Part shown: piece by piece, positions 24,333-34,342 of the stretch
How positions within the stretch are numbered: the first letter of the stretch is position 1
Layout: each line of letters begins with the position of its first letter
From: Tanypteryx hageni
Taxonomy: Eukaryota > Arthropoda > Insecta > Odonata > Petaluridae
Direction of reading: 5' to 3'
Length of the DNA stretch: 64,000 nucleotides
Assembly: GCA_028673005.1 (NCBI GenBank)
Contig: CM054118.1
Coordinates: forward strand, 6,908,410 to 6,972,409
Position numbers and translations under genes: made by a program
Notes under the pieces: generated by a model
The model's input: only the letters and a program-made list of their open reading frames with translations
Told to the model about the DNA's origin: nothing
Databases searched by the model: none

Positions 24333-25312
24333 TCACACATCAAGTCGGTATTAGATTCCTGTCCATGTACGCGCCAACATGTCTAGTGTCTCATTGCTGA
24401 TGGCGTCTATGATTTGCGCACGAATAGTTTCAATGTCCGGCAAAGGTGTCTGATACACTTGGTCCTTCACGAAACCCAACGGAAGAATTTCAAAGGGGTA
24501 ATGTCAGGTGATGGGCCATGAGATTGGCCCATCTTGTCCAATCCAGCGTCCTGGAAAAGTTTCGTTCAGAAAGTCTCGTACATCTGAACTCCAGTGCGAT
24601 GGGGCACCGTCTTGTTGGAAGATAATCGAAGGCTGCAGTACCTTCGCTTGTGGTGTCACAAACAGTTGGAGCAAGTCCAGATATACAGTTCCAGTTATGG
24701 CTTGCTCTACGAAAAAGAACGGGCCAATACTCCGATCCATGCAATTACCCACACCACACATTGATCATTGCGCTGTCGCGATTGTGCTCAACAACTACGT
24801 GTGGATTCTCGGAACCCAAAATACGCACGTTATGGCGATTGACTTTTCTACTGACATGGAAAGTGGCCTCGCCAAAAAACAATATCCGTGCAAGAAAATT
24901 GTTGTCTTCATCAGTTCGGTTTAGAATGTCAATAGCGAAATCTGCACGTCTTGGCCGATCATCTGGTTTAATGGACTGTACAAATTGCACTTTATACGCA
25001 TTCAACTTTAAACGTTTTTGCAAAATCCTATGTATTGTTGTCGTGGGCATTTTCAGCTCACGTGACGCACGACGACACGTAGAAAGCCTTGTCGCACACG
25101 ATCCACACTTTCTACCGAGACAGAGACGTCCGGCTCCTTTTCTCTGCAGCACACTGCCTATCTCAAGAAACTTCTTCATCCACTCTCTGATGCTTGGCTT
25201 TGAAGGCGAATTCTTACCATACTCACGGCGGTAATTTCTCTGCACAATAATCACAGATTTTGACTCCGCAAGTCACACAACACATTGAGCTCTTTCCTGC
25301 GCGGTCGCCATT
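24333..25312 (-). pseudogene. Mariner-like transposase, frameshifted
   Basis: The likely start is the ATG at 25312 (MATAQERAQCVV), followed by a stop and then IIVQRNYRREYGKNSPSK. The N-terminal helix-turn-helix regions come first, with PTTTIHRILQKRLKLNAYK. In the first catalytic block the usual SDEATF reads FGEATF, so the first aspartate is lost. FQQDGAPSHW keeps the second aspartate. A stop falls after SWPIT, and FVKDQVYQTPLPDIETIR then leads to RLDV and a stop at 24333-24335. In intact relatives about 41 residues separate the second and third aspartates. It cannot be active. Confidence 0.85.
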
Positions 25313-25485
25313 TTGGATTTCGAATGACTGTTGCGCCAGCACATCCCTCACACCACTTTGCGTGGGATGGACAAAAAACTTTATACTTGAAAGTAAAAAA
25401 TACAACAAACCCCATTATTTTACCTTTTGCGATTTGGTTGATAGTATATTTTGTAATGAGAAAGTTAAATTGAGAACACCCTATA

Positions 25486-25577
25486 TAATGTAACTTAGCA
25501 CTGACGAAGGGCTAAATGTAAAAGTGGACCTTATGATCTAAATTTTGCCCGAATAAAGACATTTATCTATGTATCTC
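25486..25577 (+). mobile_element. LINE-B 3' tail beyond the mariner insertion
   Basis: Contains CTGACGAAGGGCTAAATG, then ATTTTGCCCGAATAAAGACA, ending in ATCTATGTATCT-like short repeats, the usual look of a Jockey/CR1 3' end. It directly abuts the resumed minisatellite, so it closes the LINE-B insertion. Confidence 0.68.
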
Positions 25578-25695
25578 CCTCCTCCTGCCTCCCTCTCCCT
25601 CCTCCTGCCTCCCTCTCCCTCCTGCTTTCCTCTCCCTCCTTCTGCCTCCCTCTCCATCCTACTGCCTCCCTCTCCCTCCTGCTGCCTCTCTCTGC
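25578..25695 (+). repeat. 20-bp minisatellite, continuation
   Basis: The same CCTCCTGCCTCCCTCTCCCT unit as at 18340-20126. Its position just after the LINE-B tail shows that the LINE was inserted into one array. Confidence 0.85.
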
Positions 25696-25972
25696 TCCCG
25701 TTCCCATGTCGACAAATCCCGTTCAGTCATCAGTATCATGCAACGCCCATATCAAATGAAAAGGATGTGTGCGTTCGTGGAAGAGTGGGAAAAGGATATG
25801 AAAGAGGAGGAAAAGGGTGGTATATATTTAGAGAGGGAAGGAGAGAGAAATGGTGGTGGAAAGGGGTTTCAAAAAAGGAGACGAGTTTTGCGGTGAGAGA
25901 GAGGATGGGACGCACTATATACGGTTCATGCGATCGTTCCTACGTCGCGACTCGCGTCGGATATACACCGAC

Positions 25973-25974
<2 letters not shown>

Positions 25975-26015
<41 letters not shown>

Positions 26016-26030
26016 GTATGTATATATATG
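25975..26030. repeat. (TG)n(TA)n microsatellite
   Basis: TG dinucleotides run into TA and TATG units. It directly precedes the SINE at 26034, whose right flank carries a similar ATGTATATAAGTGG, a possible target duplication. Confidence 0.9.
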
Positions 26031-26033
26031 TGG

Positions 26034-26405
26034 GGTGCCGGTGGTGTAGTGGTTAGGACGCTGGCTGCTACTCGCCCGATGCTTGAAAGTCATCGGGTAC
26101 GAATCCTGCGCGAGTAGGATTTTTTCTCAAGGTCATCCGGCCCCCTGTTTGCGTGGTTTGAGGAGACCGCGCAAATTCAGCTGTTCCGTCCTTCGGAAGG
26201 GACGTTAAGCCGTTGGCCCCCCTGGTGTTCTTCGCAAGAGCAGGCAAATGCCGGCACCGGGTTTCCCTCCTCCCTTCTGTGTGTGTGTCCGGTGTGTAAG
26301 GCAACGGGAAACCACCACACCGTGTATGTATATTCCCTAGTCAAAACCAATTAATTAGTTAATTGGTAGGACCTGTCGTAAGACAGAACACGAATGAATG
26401 AATGA
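26034..26405 (+). mobile_element. tRNA-derived SINE, full length
   Basis: A tRNA-like head with an A box (GGTGTAGTGGTTAGGA, about 26044-26059) and a B box GGGTACGAATCC (26095-26106) is followed by a central domain with CCGTCCTTCGGAAGGGACGT and TAAGCCGTTGGCC (about 26188-26225). The 3' end has a hairpin CTGTC-4 nt-GACAG (26073... i.e. positions 26373-26377 and 26382-26386) and a GAAT-repeat tail. The hairpin matches the 3' end of LINE-A. A similar central domain occurs in reverse at 62.7 kb. It is non-coding and would rely on LINE enzymes. Confidence 0.85.
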
Positions 26406-26855
26406 ATATATGTATATAAGTGGAATTGTATCTGTAAAATGTTAGGGCGGAAAGGGTTATTTTTGCCTTCGTACATGCGCGCTTTTCAGTGCGTGTCCGC
26501 GTTTTAACGTGGTCCCTCTTTCCGCTCTTTTTTCTCACAGGTGTTATACCTTCCCCTGTTATAAATATCGCGTGAGGGCCATAGTGATTATTGTTCGTAG
26601 TTTCATGGTATTTAACAAAAAACTCGTCTTTTTTATAGAAGATGGTTGTCTCAATGTGCATAAATGTATATATAATAGTGTATTGCCCGTCATATGACGG
26701 ATAAATAATAATATTTCCTCCCTCCTTGCCATCCCTCTCTCCCTCCCTCTGTCTCCCTCCTTTCCTTTCTCTTTCCTTCCCTCTCTCTGCCTGATCAACA
26801 TTCAATCACTACAATTTTTACAATAGATTTTTTAAATTCCTTTCCAACCCCTACG
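26406..26855. other. No recognisable gene; short CCCTCT run
   Basis: Ordinary AT-rich sequence with a pyrimidine-rich patch at about 26718-26790. No domain-bearing frame. Confidence 0.45.
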
Positions 26856-26859
26856 CATT

Positions 26860-28500
26860 CTGAATGATACCAAGCTTTTCATTTCATGCACTGGATCATG
26901 TCTTCAACTCTCCCCACATTACAGAAACTGCAGAACAAATCATTTGCGTTTTCACCCAGGTTTAGCTTCTTGGCTAATTTTTTCTTGGGAATATCAGAGA
27001 AATTTTTTTGGCCCAACTACTGCTTTTCCCTTTGCAATCTCCAAACGTTTCTTGTATGGACTACTTGTCAACAGCAGCCGTCTGGGAGATAGTTGTCTTT
27101 CTTCTTTTCGTGCTTCCTGCTTGATAGCGTGGATCTGGTGATATTTCTTGAATGGGAACTTGAAGCGTAATTCTGAAATATAAGGGAATTTAATAAAATG
27201 AAAATAAAATTTTGTCTTACACATGGACGATCTATACTCTAAATGTGTAAATGATACATTACTTCTTAAGAGCTATTTTCATAAGTAGCATAACTATGCC
27301 ATTACCTTTTAGGAGGTGTATTGCATACTGAAATGCTCTCACTAGATGGTGAACCGCATGGATCCATCACTTCCACTTGACTGCATGGACGGTTGTCCTC
27401 TTCGCTCGGGTTGATGTTATCAGCTGCTGCAAAATGCTGATCATGGAAAACATTGTGGTCAACAGACCATACTCCAGTTCATAGCAGTGGATATCGTAGC
27501 AGCTCACCCATAGGCTTCTCACAAAAGTTTAACTACTTGAACTTGGGTAATTGATACACCAGGATTTGTTCTCAGCCATTGCTGTACAGCTTGATCGTAG
27601 AAGGTCTGAAGAGGTTTGTAGAATGAAACATCCAGTGGTTGAAGGTGATGTGTTGTTTGCGTGGGAAGTTGCAATAGTATCGCACCATTATCTTGGGAGA
27701 GCAGCAGGACTTCCAGATTTTTACTCAAGTAAAAGCAAAACTTTCTTTTCTTTGGTGGGCTTTATTGTTTCAATAAAATGTTTTAGTCACTTTGAAAAGA
27801 GGCCGGTGGAAATGTATCCCGATTCAGAAATTTCAACTAAACTTCCAGGAAGAACTCCAATCGCTAATTCATTAGCCATTCTAAGCATCTTAAAAATCAT
27901 GTGCGGTATGTATTTCCCAGAAGCGCTAACACAACACTCCATTGTTGTATTTATATCTCTTTCAGCGCTGGAAACTGAGCCGACCTGTTTTTTCCTCTCT
28001 GGCACACAATTTTCTGTGACATCCTCTGAACCGGCGAAAATCCACTTTCATCTATATAAAATCCCTGTAGCATCTAACTTATGTTTGTCGCATATATCTT
28101 CCAAAATCTGGAAAATCTCATCCACTCTCTCTTTGCTGAACCCCTTTACCCTGACTAACAATTCCGCATGCCGTCGCATGAAGGCGTAGAACCACTTCTT
28201 GCCGGACATACAACTGCCTTTATTGAAATTATGAGGCAAATGATTATTTTCTGTGATCTCGTACGCTAGCTTCCTTATTTCTTATCTCTTCGAACCTCAC
28301 AATGTGCTGTACGAATTCATTTTTGATATCATTAGAAAACACTGTGCTTCTGCCAAATTGATTTATTTCGACATTTGCATACTTAATTTTTTTATCAGCG
28401 TGACGTTTAATCGTAGCATTAGGAACGCTATATACTCGGACACATTCGATCAAACCAAAGTCACCATTTATAAATGCTACTACAGCTAAACTAAGTTAGT
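26860..28500 (-). pseudogene. Pogo/jerky-type transposase relic
   Basis: Read on the minus strand from 28490. A CENP-B-like segment has HNFNKGSCMSGKKWFYAFMR. VKGFSKERVDEIFQILEDIC and DKHKLDATGILY follow, leading to the DDE region with KKQVGSVSSAERDINTTMEC, MANELAIGVLPGSL and LLLSQDNGAI. Then come TTHHLQPLDVSFYKPL, QAVQQWLRTNPGVSIT and VWSVDHNVFHDQHF. A later block (about 27180-26990) has LLLTSSPYKKRLEIAKG, and a short Cys-rich piece lies near 26900. Frame changes near 28065 and 27725 and several stops break it. A GT-bounded gap at about 27310-27180 could be an intron. I found no terminal repeats. Confidence 0.82.
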
Positions 28501-29560
28501 TTGTTCCACTTCCCATAATTTCCTCTTGAAAGCATGCTGAGATGGCAATAGGTAGCTTAAATCAACACTGAAGATTCAAAATAATAATGAATAAAATACA
28601 TAACAACACATTGCGTACCGGATATTTTTTCATAACCACCCCCTGTTCCCGCTAACAAAACAGTAGAAGAACGAAAAAACAAACATGGGTTGCACACTTG
28701 GATGCACAGAACAGATTAGGACTTGTCAACCCTAAAAAGTTACAAAAATATCTCACAGATGGCATAATATGGCCCTCTATCGTAACACGTTAACGCGTGA
28801 ACCATCTGCAATGGTCGGCTGGGAGAACCCGCTAATTTGCGGGAGCGGTACATGTAGCGGTACGGTAGCCATGTGGTGAAAATATACCACCGAACGAGTG
28901 AAAAACGGAATTTTTTGGGCACTAAACATTTCTTGCCATACAGCGCTCATGACTGATGTGACCAGGTATTTTCGCAAGCAGTTCATCATACTGTCGATTG
29001 AAGGCGTCTAACTACAGAAACTTCTGTTTTACTGCCGTGGTCTAATTTAGGTGCCGGTGCAATATACGCAACTTCCCCTTTATTACACTTATGCGGATTG
29101 AGACAACAATTGATTCTCGAAGTTTATCAATGACGGGGTTCGCAAAGCAACATCTCGTTTAAAAGCCGAGTAATTTCCCCAAATTATGTGATTTAAATGT
29201 ATAGTATGAGAGATTTCGACCGGTAGGCGGAAAAAATGAATAGAATAAGAAACCTCATTAATTTTCCTAAAAAATAGTTTAAATTGGAATATCGTGTCAA
29301 TTTTTTCTAATTTAAACTTTCAAAGACTTTAAAAAGTCGCCTTTTCCGTGTTATCTTACGGGAAAAGAAAATCGCCCCCCTAGAGTCAGCCCCAATTCTT
29401 TTTTCGTATTTTTAACCGTTATTTAAATTTTATATCTAAATCCAACATTCCTGCGAAATTCCAACCTTCCACCTAATCGGGAAGTTAGTTAAAACGCCTT
29501 AAAAATAGCTATTGATGGCGTAAGCGTTAGACAGAGTAAGACTTTTATTATTAGAGATAA
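28501..29560. other. No recognisable gene
   Basis: Beyond the jerky-type relic. Nothing here matches a domain, a repeat copy in this window or an RNA gene. Confidence 0.4.
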
Positions 29561-29562
29561 TC

Positions 29563-29625
29563 ATGGGTATTCTGTCCGTAGACAGGTCTATGACGTGGTT
29601 AAATCCAGTTCTGCACAGACTTCGA
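29563..29625 (-). mobile_element. LINE-A 3' end scrap
   Basis: In reverse complement it resembles the LINE-A 3' end, with a CTGTC...GACAG hairpin (TCTGTCCGTAGACAGG on the plus strand) and a GGTTAAA block, but is short and diverged. Confidence 0.5.
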
Positions 29626-29642
29626 CTTCTCGTTATATATTT

Positions 29643-30370
29643 ATATATATCATCATAGGTAGTCTTTCCGTAGAAAAGACCGTGATTATTCATAGTTAAA
29701 ACTAGTTCGCCATATACTCCCATTTTCCGCTGTCCTCTTCATATCTTGATAACTCTCTTTCCCTTTCAAATCGTCTATCAGCTGAAACCTTTTCCTATCT
29801 CTTTCCTTTTTTCCATCTAGTTTTCCTCCTAACACGTCTATAATCACACTCTCTCTTCTCAGGTAATGTCCAACTCAGTAAATATATAAATCATCATAGG
29901 TAGTCAATCCATAAGGTGGTCCGTGATTATTCATGGTTAAACCTGGTCCTCCATATACTTCTATTTTCCGCTGTCCTATTCATATCTTGATAACTCTTTT
30001 TCCCTTTCAAATCGTCTATCAGCTGAAACCTTTTCCTATCTCTTTCCTTTTTTCCATCTAGTTTTCCTCCTAACACGTCTATAATCACACTCTCTCTTCT
30101 CAGGTAATGTCCAACTCAGTAAATATATAAATCATCATAGGTAGTCAATCCATAAGGTGGTCCGTGATTATTCATGGTTAAACCTGGTTCTCCATATACT
30201 TCTATTTTCCGCTGTCCTATTCATATCTTCATAACCCTCTTTCGATTTCAGATCGTCTATCAGCTGAAACCTTTTCCTACCTCTCCATTTTTCTATCTAG
30301 TTTTCCTTCTAACACGTCCTTAATCATACTCTCTCTCCTAAAGTAATGTCGAACCCAGTTTTGCTTTGTC
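29643..30370 (-). repeat. Tandem array of LINE-A 3' ends, 241-bp period
   Basis: The same stretch of the LINE-A 3' end appears three times in tandem. CAACTCAGTAAATATATAAA starts at 29871 and again at 30112, exactly 241 bp apart, each followed by TCATCATAGGTAGTCAATCC. The first unit (from 29643) is more diverged. The third unit runs straight into the longer LINE-A copy at 30130-31415. Confidence 0.85.
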
Positions 30371-31415
30371 TTTCTAATAGTCTGTGTAATCATTCGCTTC
30401 ACTCCTACTCTTCTTAGCACTTCATCGTTTTTCATCGTATCTATCCATTTATCTTCAGCATCCTCCTCCTAGTCCATATTTCAAAGCTTTACAAGTATTT
30501 GATGTCATTTTTCCTTAGCGTCTACGTTTCCGCTCCATACAAAGTTATACTCCAAACAGCATTTTATGAACTTCTTGCGGATATATTCCCTTTTATTCCC
30601 CGTAAGTAGGTGTTTCTTTCTTCTGAAAGCCGCTTTTGCTTTTCCTATTCTAGTTCTTATCTCATCCGTACATTTTGCTTTTATGCTTAGTATGCTTCCA
30701 AGGTATTTATAGTCTGTAACTTGTTATTAAGTCTTTCCTTCAATACATATGTTCAGATTCCCTTCTTTGCCCAATATTCGAATGAGCTTGGATTTTTCTG
30801 TATTTATTTTCATAGCGTATTTTACTATTACTAGTGTACTTATCATTTTCTAGAGTTTCTCTTCCTTTCTTGCTAGAAGTACTTGATTATCCGCGTATTT
30901 TACTGTTCTTATAATCCTTCTTCCATTTCTGAAATCTCCTGTGCCTTGTAACGCTTCTTGCATTAGACTTTCTCCATATATATTGAATAGGGTCGACGAT
31001 AGGAAGCAGCACTCCTCTAACGTTGTTTACTCCGCAGGTGTCCGAATTCTCTAACGTGACATTTACAACTTGATTCACATATAGTTTCCTAGTCAGTCAC
31101 CTCTCTTTCCAGTCTATACCTATATCCTATAACATCTTCATCAACAGTTTACTCTATCAAAGGTCTTCTTCCAGTCTACGAAACACGCATATACCTTCAC
31201 TATACTCTATTACCTCTTCTGATATCATTCTAATTATCCCTATTGCATATATATTTCCCCGTGCCATTCTGAAACAAAATTTATATTCCCCTATCATTTT
31301 TTTGCCCTTTTCTCCAGCCTTTTATTAAGAATCCTCGTGATGATCTTCGAAATGTGTGATAAAAGGCTTATTGTTCTGTAGTCTTTACACTGCGGATGAT
31401 TGATACTTCTAGGAC
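30130..31415 (-). mobile_element. LINE-A copy, 5' truncated, decayed
   Basis: On the minus strand from 31400: HPQCKDYRTISLLSHISKII and TRILNKRLEK (the RT start missing from the 14-kb copy), then broken RT core sequence, then the C-terminal region and the TGATGA-type 3' end. Many stops and frame changes. It joins the 241-bp tandem array at its 3' end. Confidence 0.78.
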
Positions 31416-31423
31416 ATATATAT

Positions 31424-31588
31424 ATCATCATGAGAGGTTCTGCCTCTAGGCAGGTCCCTGGCACCGGCGTAGTCTCCACTCCTTTCTGTTCCTTGCCATT
31501 TCTTTCATTTCCTGATACCCTCCACTTTCTTTCAGGTCATCAAACATTTTTATTCTTCTACTTCCCCTTTTCCTTTCACCTTCTAATA
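31424..31588 (-). mobile_element. 3' end of a LINE-A relative
   Basis: In reverse complement: MFDDLKESGGYQEMKEMARN then RKEWR, the last residues of a LINE-A-type protein. A 3' UTR with a CTGCC-4 nt-GGCAG hairpin (31440-31453) follows, then ATGATGAT. The sequence differs clearly from the other copies, so it is another subfamily. Both sides touch (TA)n. Confidence 0.75.
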
Positions 31589-31600
31589 TATATATATATA

Positions 31601-34342
31601 TACTAGTAGTTGGTGCTTGCATACTGCAAGCATTTCATTTCATCATAAAAAAACATTCATTTTTCCTATTTCATCATTACACATATATATTTAATTCGGA
31701 CTGTGTTCCTTATGTCAAGCCCAAATCTAAACGTTTCCCTCCTTGGTATAGTAGAGACACTCTTTTGACCTTAAAAAACAAAAACCGAGCTTGGGAACTT
31801 TGGAAAACTCACCGCAGTTTAGAATCACGAAACACTTTTGTTAACTTAAGGCGCTTATGTAAGTCCCTATTAGAAAAAGACTATGCTAACTACATTAACA
31901 AAATCTCCTCTAATATCTCCTCAAACCCCCGGCAGTTCTGGGCGTTCGTCAATGGGCGTCGTAATAATAGGGAAATACCAGATATAGTTTTTAATGGCCC
32001 TCGTCTAGCTGTGGGACTCAATAGACCGGAACTTTTTAACAATTTTTTTAACGAATGCTTTGTTCTCCCTCGTAACATCTCCAGTGAGCTTGAAGACCCA
32101 CACTTGCATCATGTAGCTTCTAATTTTACATTATCTGATTTACAAACTTCTCCAGGCGAAGTCTATGAATTCCTATGCAAAATTAATCCACATCGCTCTA
32201 TAGGCCCTGATGGACTAAGTCCTGTATTTTTACGCAACTGTGCTTCTTCTCTCTGTATTCCATTGAGTATAATTTTCAACAGATGCTACTCCTTAGGTCT
32301 CTTTCCCTCTCAATGGAAACGTGCGAATATTATTCCGATTCATAAATCAGGTTCCAAATCGGACGTTACAAATTACCGACCAATTTCTTTACTTCCTATT
32401 CTTTCTTCAATTTGTGAAAAAATTATTTTAAACCGCCTCTTTTATTTTACTTCTCCGCACTTATCCACCAAACAACATGGCTTTGTTCCGGGCCGCTCTT
32501 GCTTGTCAAATCTAGCTGTTTTCCAAAAGCACTCCGTGGAAGCCTTAGAAAATAATTCACAACTAGATACAATATTCCTTGATTTCTCTAAGGCTTTTGA
32601 TTCTTTGAATCACAACCATCTACTTAATAAGCTTAGTCACCGCTTCAACTTGCATGGAAATTTCCTTCTGCTATTACGTAGTTTTTTAAATAACAGATAT
32701 CAGCGAGTCATTCTTTCAGGCCATACTTCAAATTGGTCAATTGTTCCTTCAGGTGTTCCTCAGGGCAGTGTTCTTGCCCCCTTTTTGTTTAACCTTTTTA
32801 TTGATGACTTATCATCTCAATTACGTCCCTCTCAAGCCGAAATACTTATGTATGCAGATGACTGCAAAATATTTAGGCAAATTCACTCCGCTGAAGACAG
32901 CTTAATACTTCAACAGGCACTCAACATCGTAACCAACTGGTGTTCTGATTCTTCTCTTCGATTAAACCCAAACAAATCCACCGTAATGACCGTAACTCTT
33001 CGCAAAAATCCTCTAGAATTTAAATACACATTTGACTCTATTTTATTACCCAGAACCATTCTTCAGAAGGACCTAGGGGTATTAATTGATAATAAGTTAA
33101 ACTTCACAGCACACATAACTGCAACAAAACGCAAAGCTATGTCCCTACTAGGAATATTATACAGATTTACGGACATAAAGGATGCAGCTTCCCTTAAATT
33201 ATACTTTTCCACATTAGTCTTCCCAGTTGTGAATTATGCTTCCCCTATTTGGTGTATGGCTGCAGCCTCTAATCTTTCTTCTCTTGATTGCGTACTAAAT
33301 TTCTTTGTTAGAATAGTTAAATATCGTATACCCTCTCTCCGGACTTCCTCTAAGGAAGCCATCCTAAAGGCCTTGTCCCTAGACCAATTTTCGGTATCTC
33401 GACAAAAATCTGACCTCTCCTTATGTTATAACATTTTAAACTCTAATATAGACAGTTCAGAACTCTTGGCCTCTTTCGGTTTACGAGTACCCTCTAGAAC
33501 AACACGCTCTATGGATTTACTCCACATTCCAACCTCAAGGTTATCTATTATTAGGCGCTCTCTTTTTTTCCGTCTTCCTACCCTATTTAATTATCTACCT
33601 TCCCACGTAGATCCGTTTATCCTTTCCTGTAAATCATTTATCAAAGGTTCTAGAGCTCATTTACCTCATTCTCACCTCTGATTTCTTTGTGCTTTATCCG
33701 CAGTGTTATTTTCCCATTTCTCTTTCGTGTTGTATTCTTATTATTATTCTCTGTATTTTTCCTGTTTTTCATTCGCTTTTATTTATACTCATGAAATTTT
33801 AAACATTTTACACTTTCTTCATTATGGGGTACATATGATACACATTTAAGCCAAATTTTAAAGTTGTAGCACTTCTAGAAGTCAAATATTATTTTCTAAT
33901 TGTTTAAATTTAAATAATTTTTAACGGCCGCCGAAATTCATCTATGGTAAAATTGATATGTTTTTTTGAGCTAGTTTACTACTTTGTACATAACTTAAAA
34001 ATTTTAGCTCCATAGCTCATTCCGTTATGTCTAAAGAGTTATCTATTTGTTTAAAATTTAAGAATTTTTAACTACCAAACATATTAAAATATCAAAATTT
34101 GTATAATCCCTATTTCGTTTCTTTAAGAATTCTACTTATAAAAAAATTTCAACTCCGTAGCACATGCGAAAATACATAAACCATGAAAATTTGTTTAAAC
34201 AATTACGAATTTTTAGCGACCGCATTATTGCACTTTTTCAAGATTTTCGTTTTTTCTAGTCGGTTTTGTACAAAATCCTACCTATGAAAAAAATTTCGAA
34301 TCTCCAGCAGATCTGGAAGTGCCTAAACATTAGTGTCCTCCT
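31601..34342. repeat. Foldback repeat, copy B, holding LINE-C
   Basis: It starts TACTAGTAGTTGGTGCTTGC at a (TA)n array and matches the left arm of copy C until about 31690. LINE-C sequence then intervenes, and the foldback arm resumes near 33795 (CATTTTACACTTTCTTCATT) through the centre to about 34342. About 75-90 bp present in copy C between these two points are missing, so the insertion came with a small target loss. The right arm is absent. Confidence 0.75.
31765..33681 (+). CDS. LINE-C reverse transcriptase, uninterrupted, 5' truncated
   Basis: A 638-residue frame with no stop; the same frame reads open upstream to about 31690 (FPPWYSRDTLL), so this methionine is internal and the true N-terminus is lost. 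RT blocks are in order: HRSIGPDGLSPVFLRNC near 145, TNYRPISLLP near 200, motif A LDFSKAFDSLNH with D273, motif B GVPQGSVLAP from 330, motif C YADD at 363-366, then the thumb and a Jockey/CR1-like C-terminus (VNYASPIWC, YNYLPSH-like NYLPSHVD). All catalytic aspartates are present. There is no endonuclease domain, so this is a truncated copy, perhaps young. Whether it is transcribed cannot be seen. Confidence 0.88.
   Translation: MTLKNKNRAWELWKTHRSLESRNTFVNLRRLCKSLLEKDYANYINKISSNISSNPRQFWAFVNGRRNNREIPDIVFNGPRLAVGLNRPELFNNFFNECFVLPRNISSELEDPHLHHVASNFTLSDLQTSPGEVYEFLCKINPHRSIGPDGLSPVFLRNCASSLCIPLSIIFNRCYSLGLFPSQWKRANIIPIHKSGSKSDVTNYRPISLLPILSSICEKIILNRLFYFTSPHLSTKQHGFVPGRSCLSNLAVFQKHSVEALENNSQLDTIFLDFSKAFDSLNHNHLLNKLSHRFNLHGNFLLLLRSFLNNRYQRVILSGHTSNWSIVPSGVPQGSVLAPFLFNLFIDDLSSQLRPSQAEILMYADDCKIFRQIHSAEDSLILQQALNIVTNWCSDSSLRLNPNKSTVMTVTLRKNPLEFKYTFDSILLPRTILQKDLGVLIDNKLNFTAHITATKRKAMSLLGILYRFTDIKDAASLKLYFSTLVFPVVNYASPIWCMAAASNLSSLDCVLNFFVRIVKYRIPSLRTSSKEAILKALSLDQFSVSRQKSDLSLCYNILNSNIDSSELLASFGLRVPSRTTRSMDLLHIPTSRLSIIRRSLFFRLPTLFNYLPSHVDPFILSCKSFIKGSRAHLPHSHL

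Larger units (their letters stand above)
23109..25483 (-). mobile_element. Mariner-like transposon, split by a pogo element
   Basis: The right end (reverse complement TAGGGTGTTCTCAATTTAAC) pairs with a left end CAGGTTGTTAC (23109-23119) that continues beyond the pogo insertion as ATTTATCTTTTCAATTAC from 24204. With the pogo element and one TA removed, the two ends align over about 50 bp. TA dinucleotides lie at both borders (23107-23108 and 25484-25485). The transposase lies on the minus strand. The element sits in the LINE-B 3' UTR. Confidence 0.8.

Noticed and set aside
25500..25570. Hammerhead-like CUGACGA...GAAU in the LINE-B tail
   Set aside because: The second core box is GAAU, the intervening loop is over 30 nt, and stem I does not pair; most likely chance.
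26034..26110. Functional tRNA gene
   Set aside because: It is the head of a SINE, with a conserved central domain and a GAAT tail behind it.
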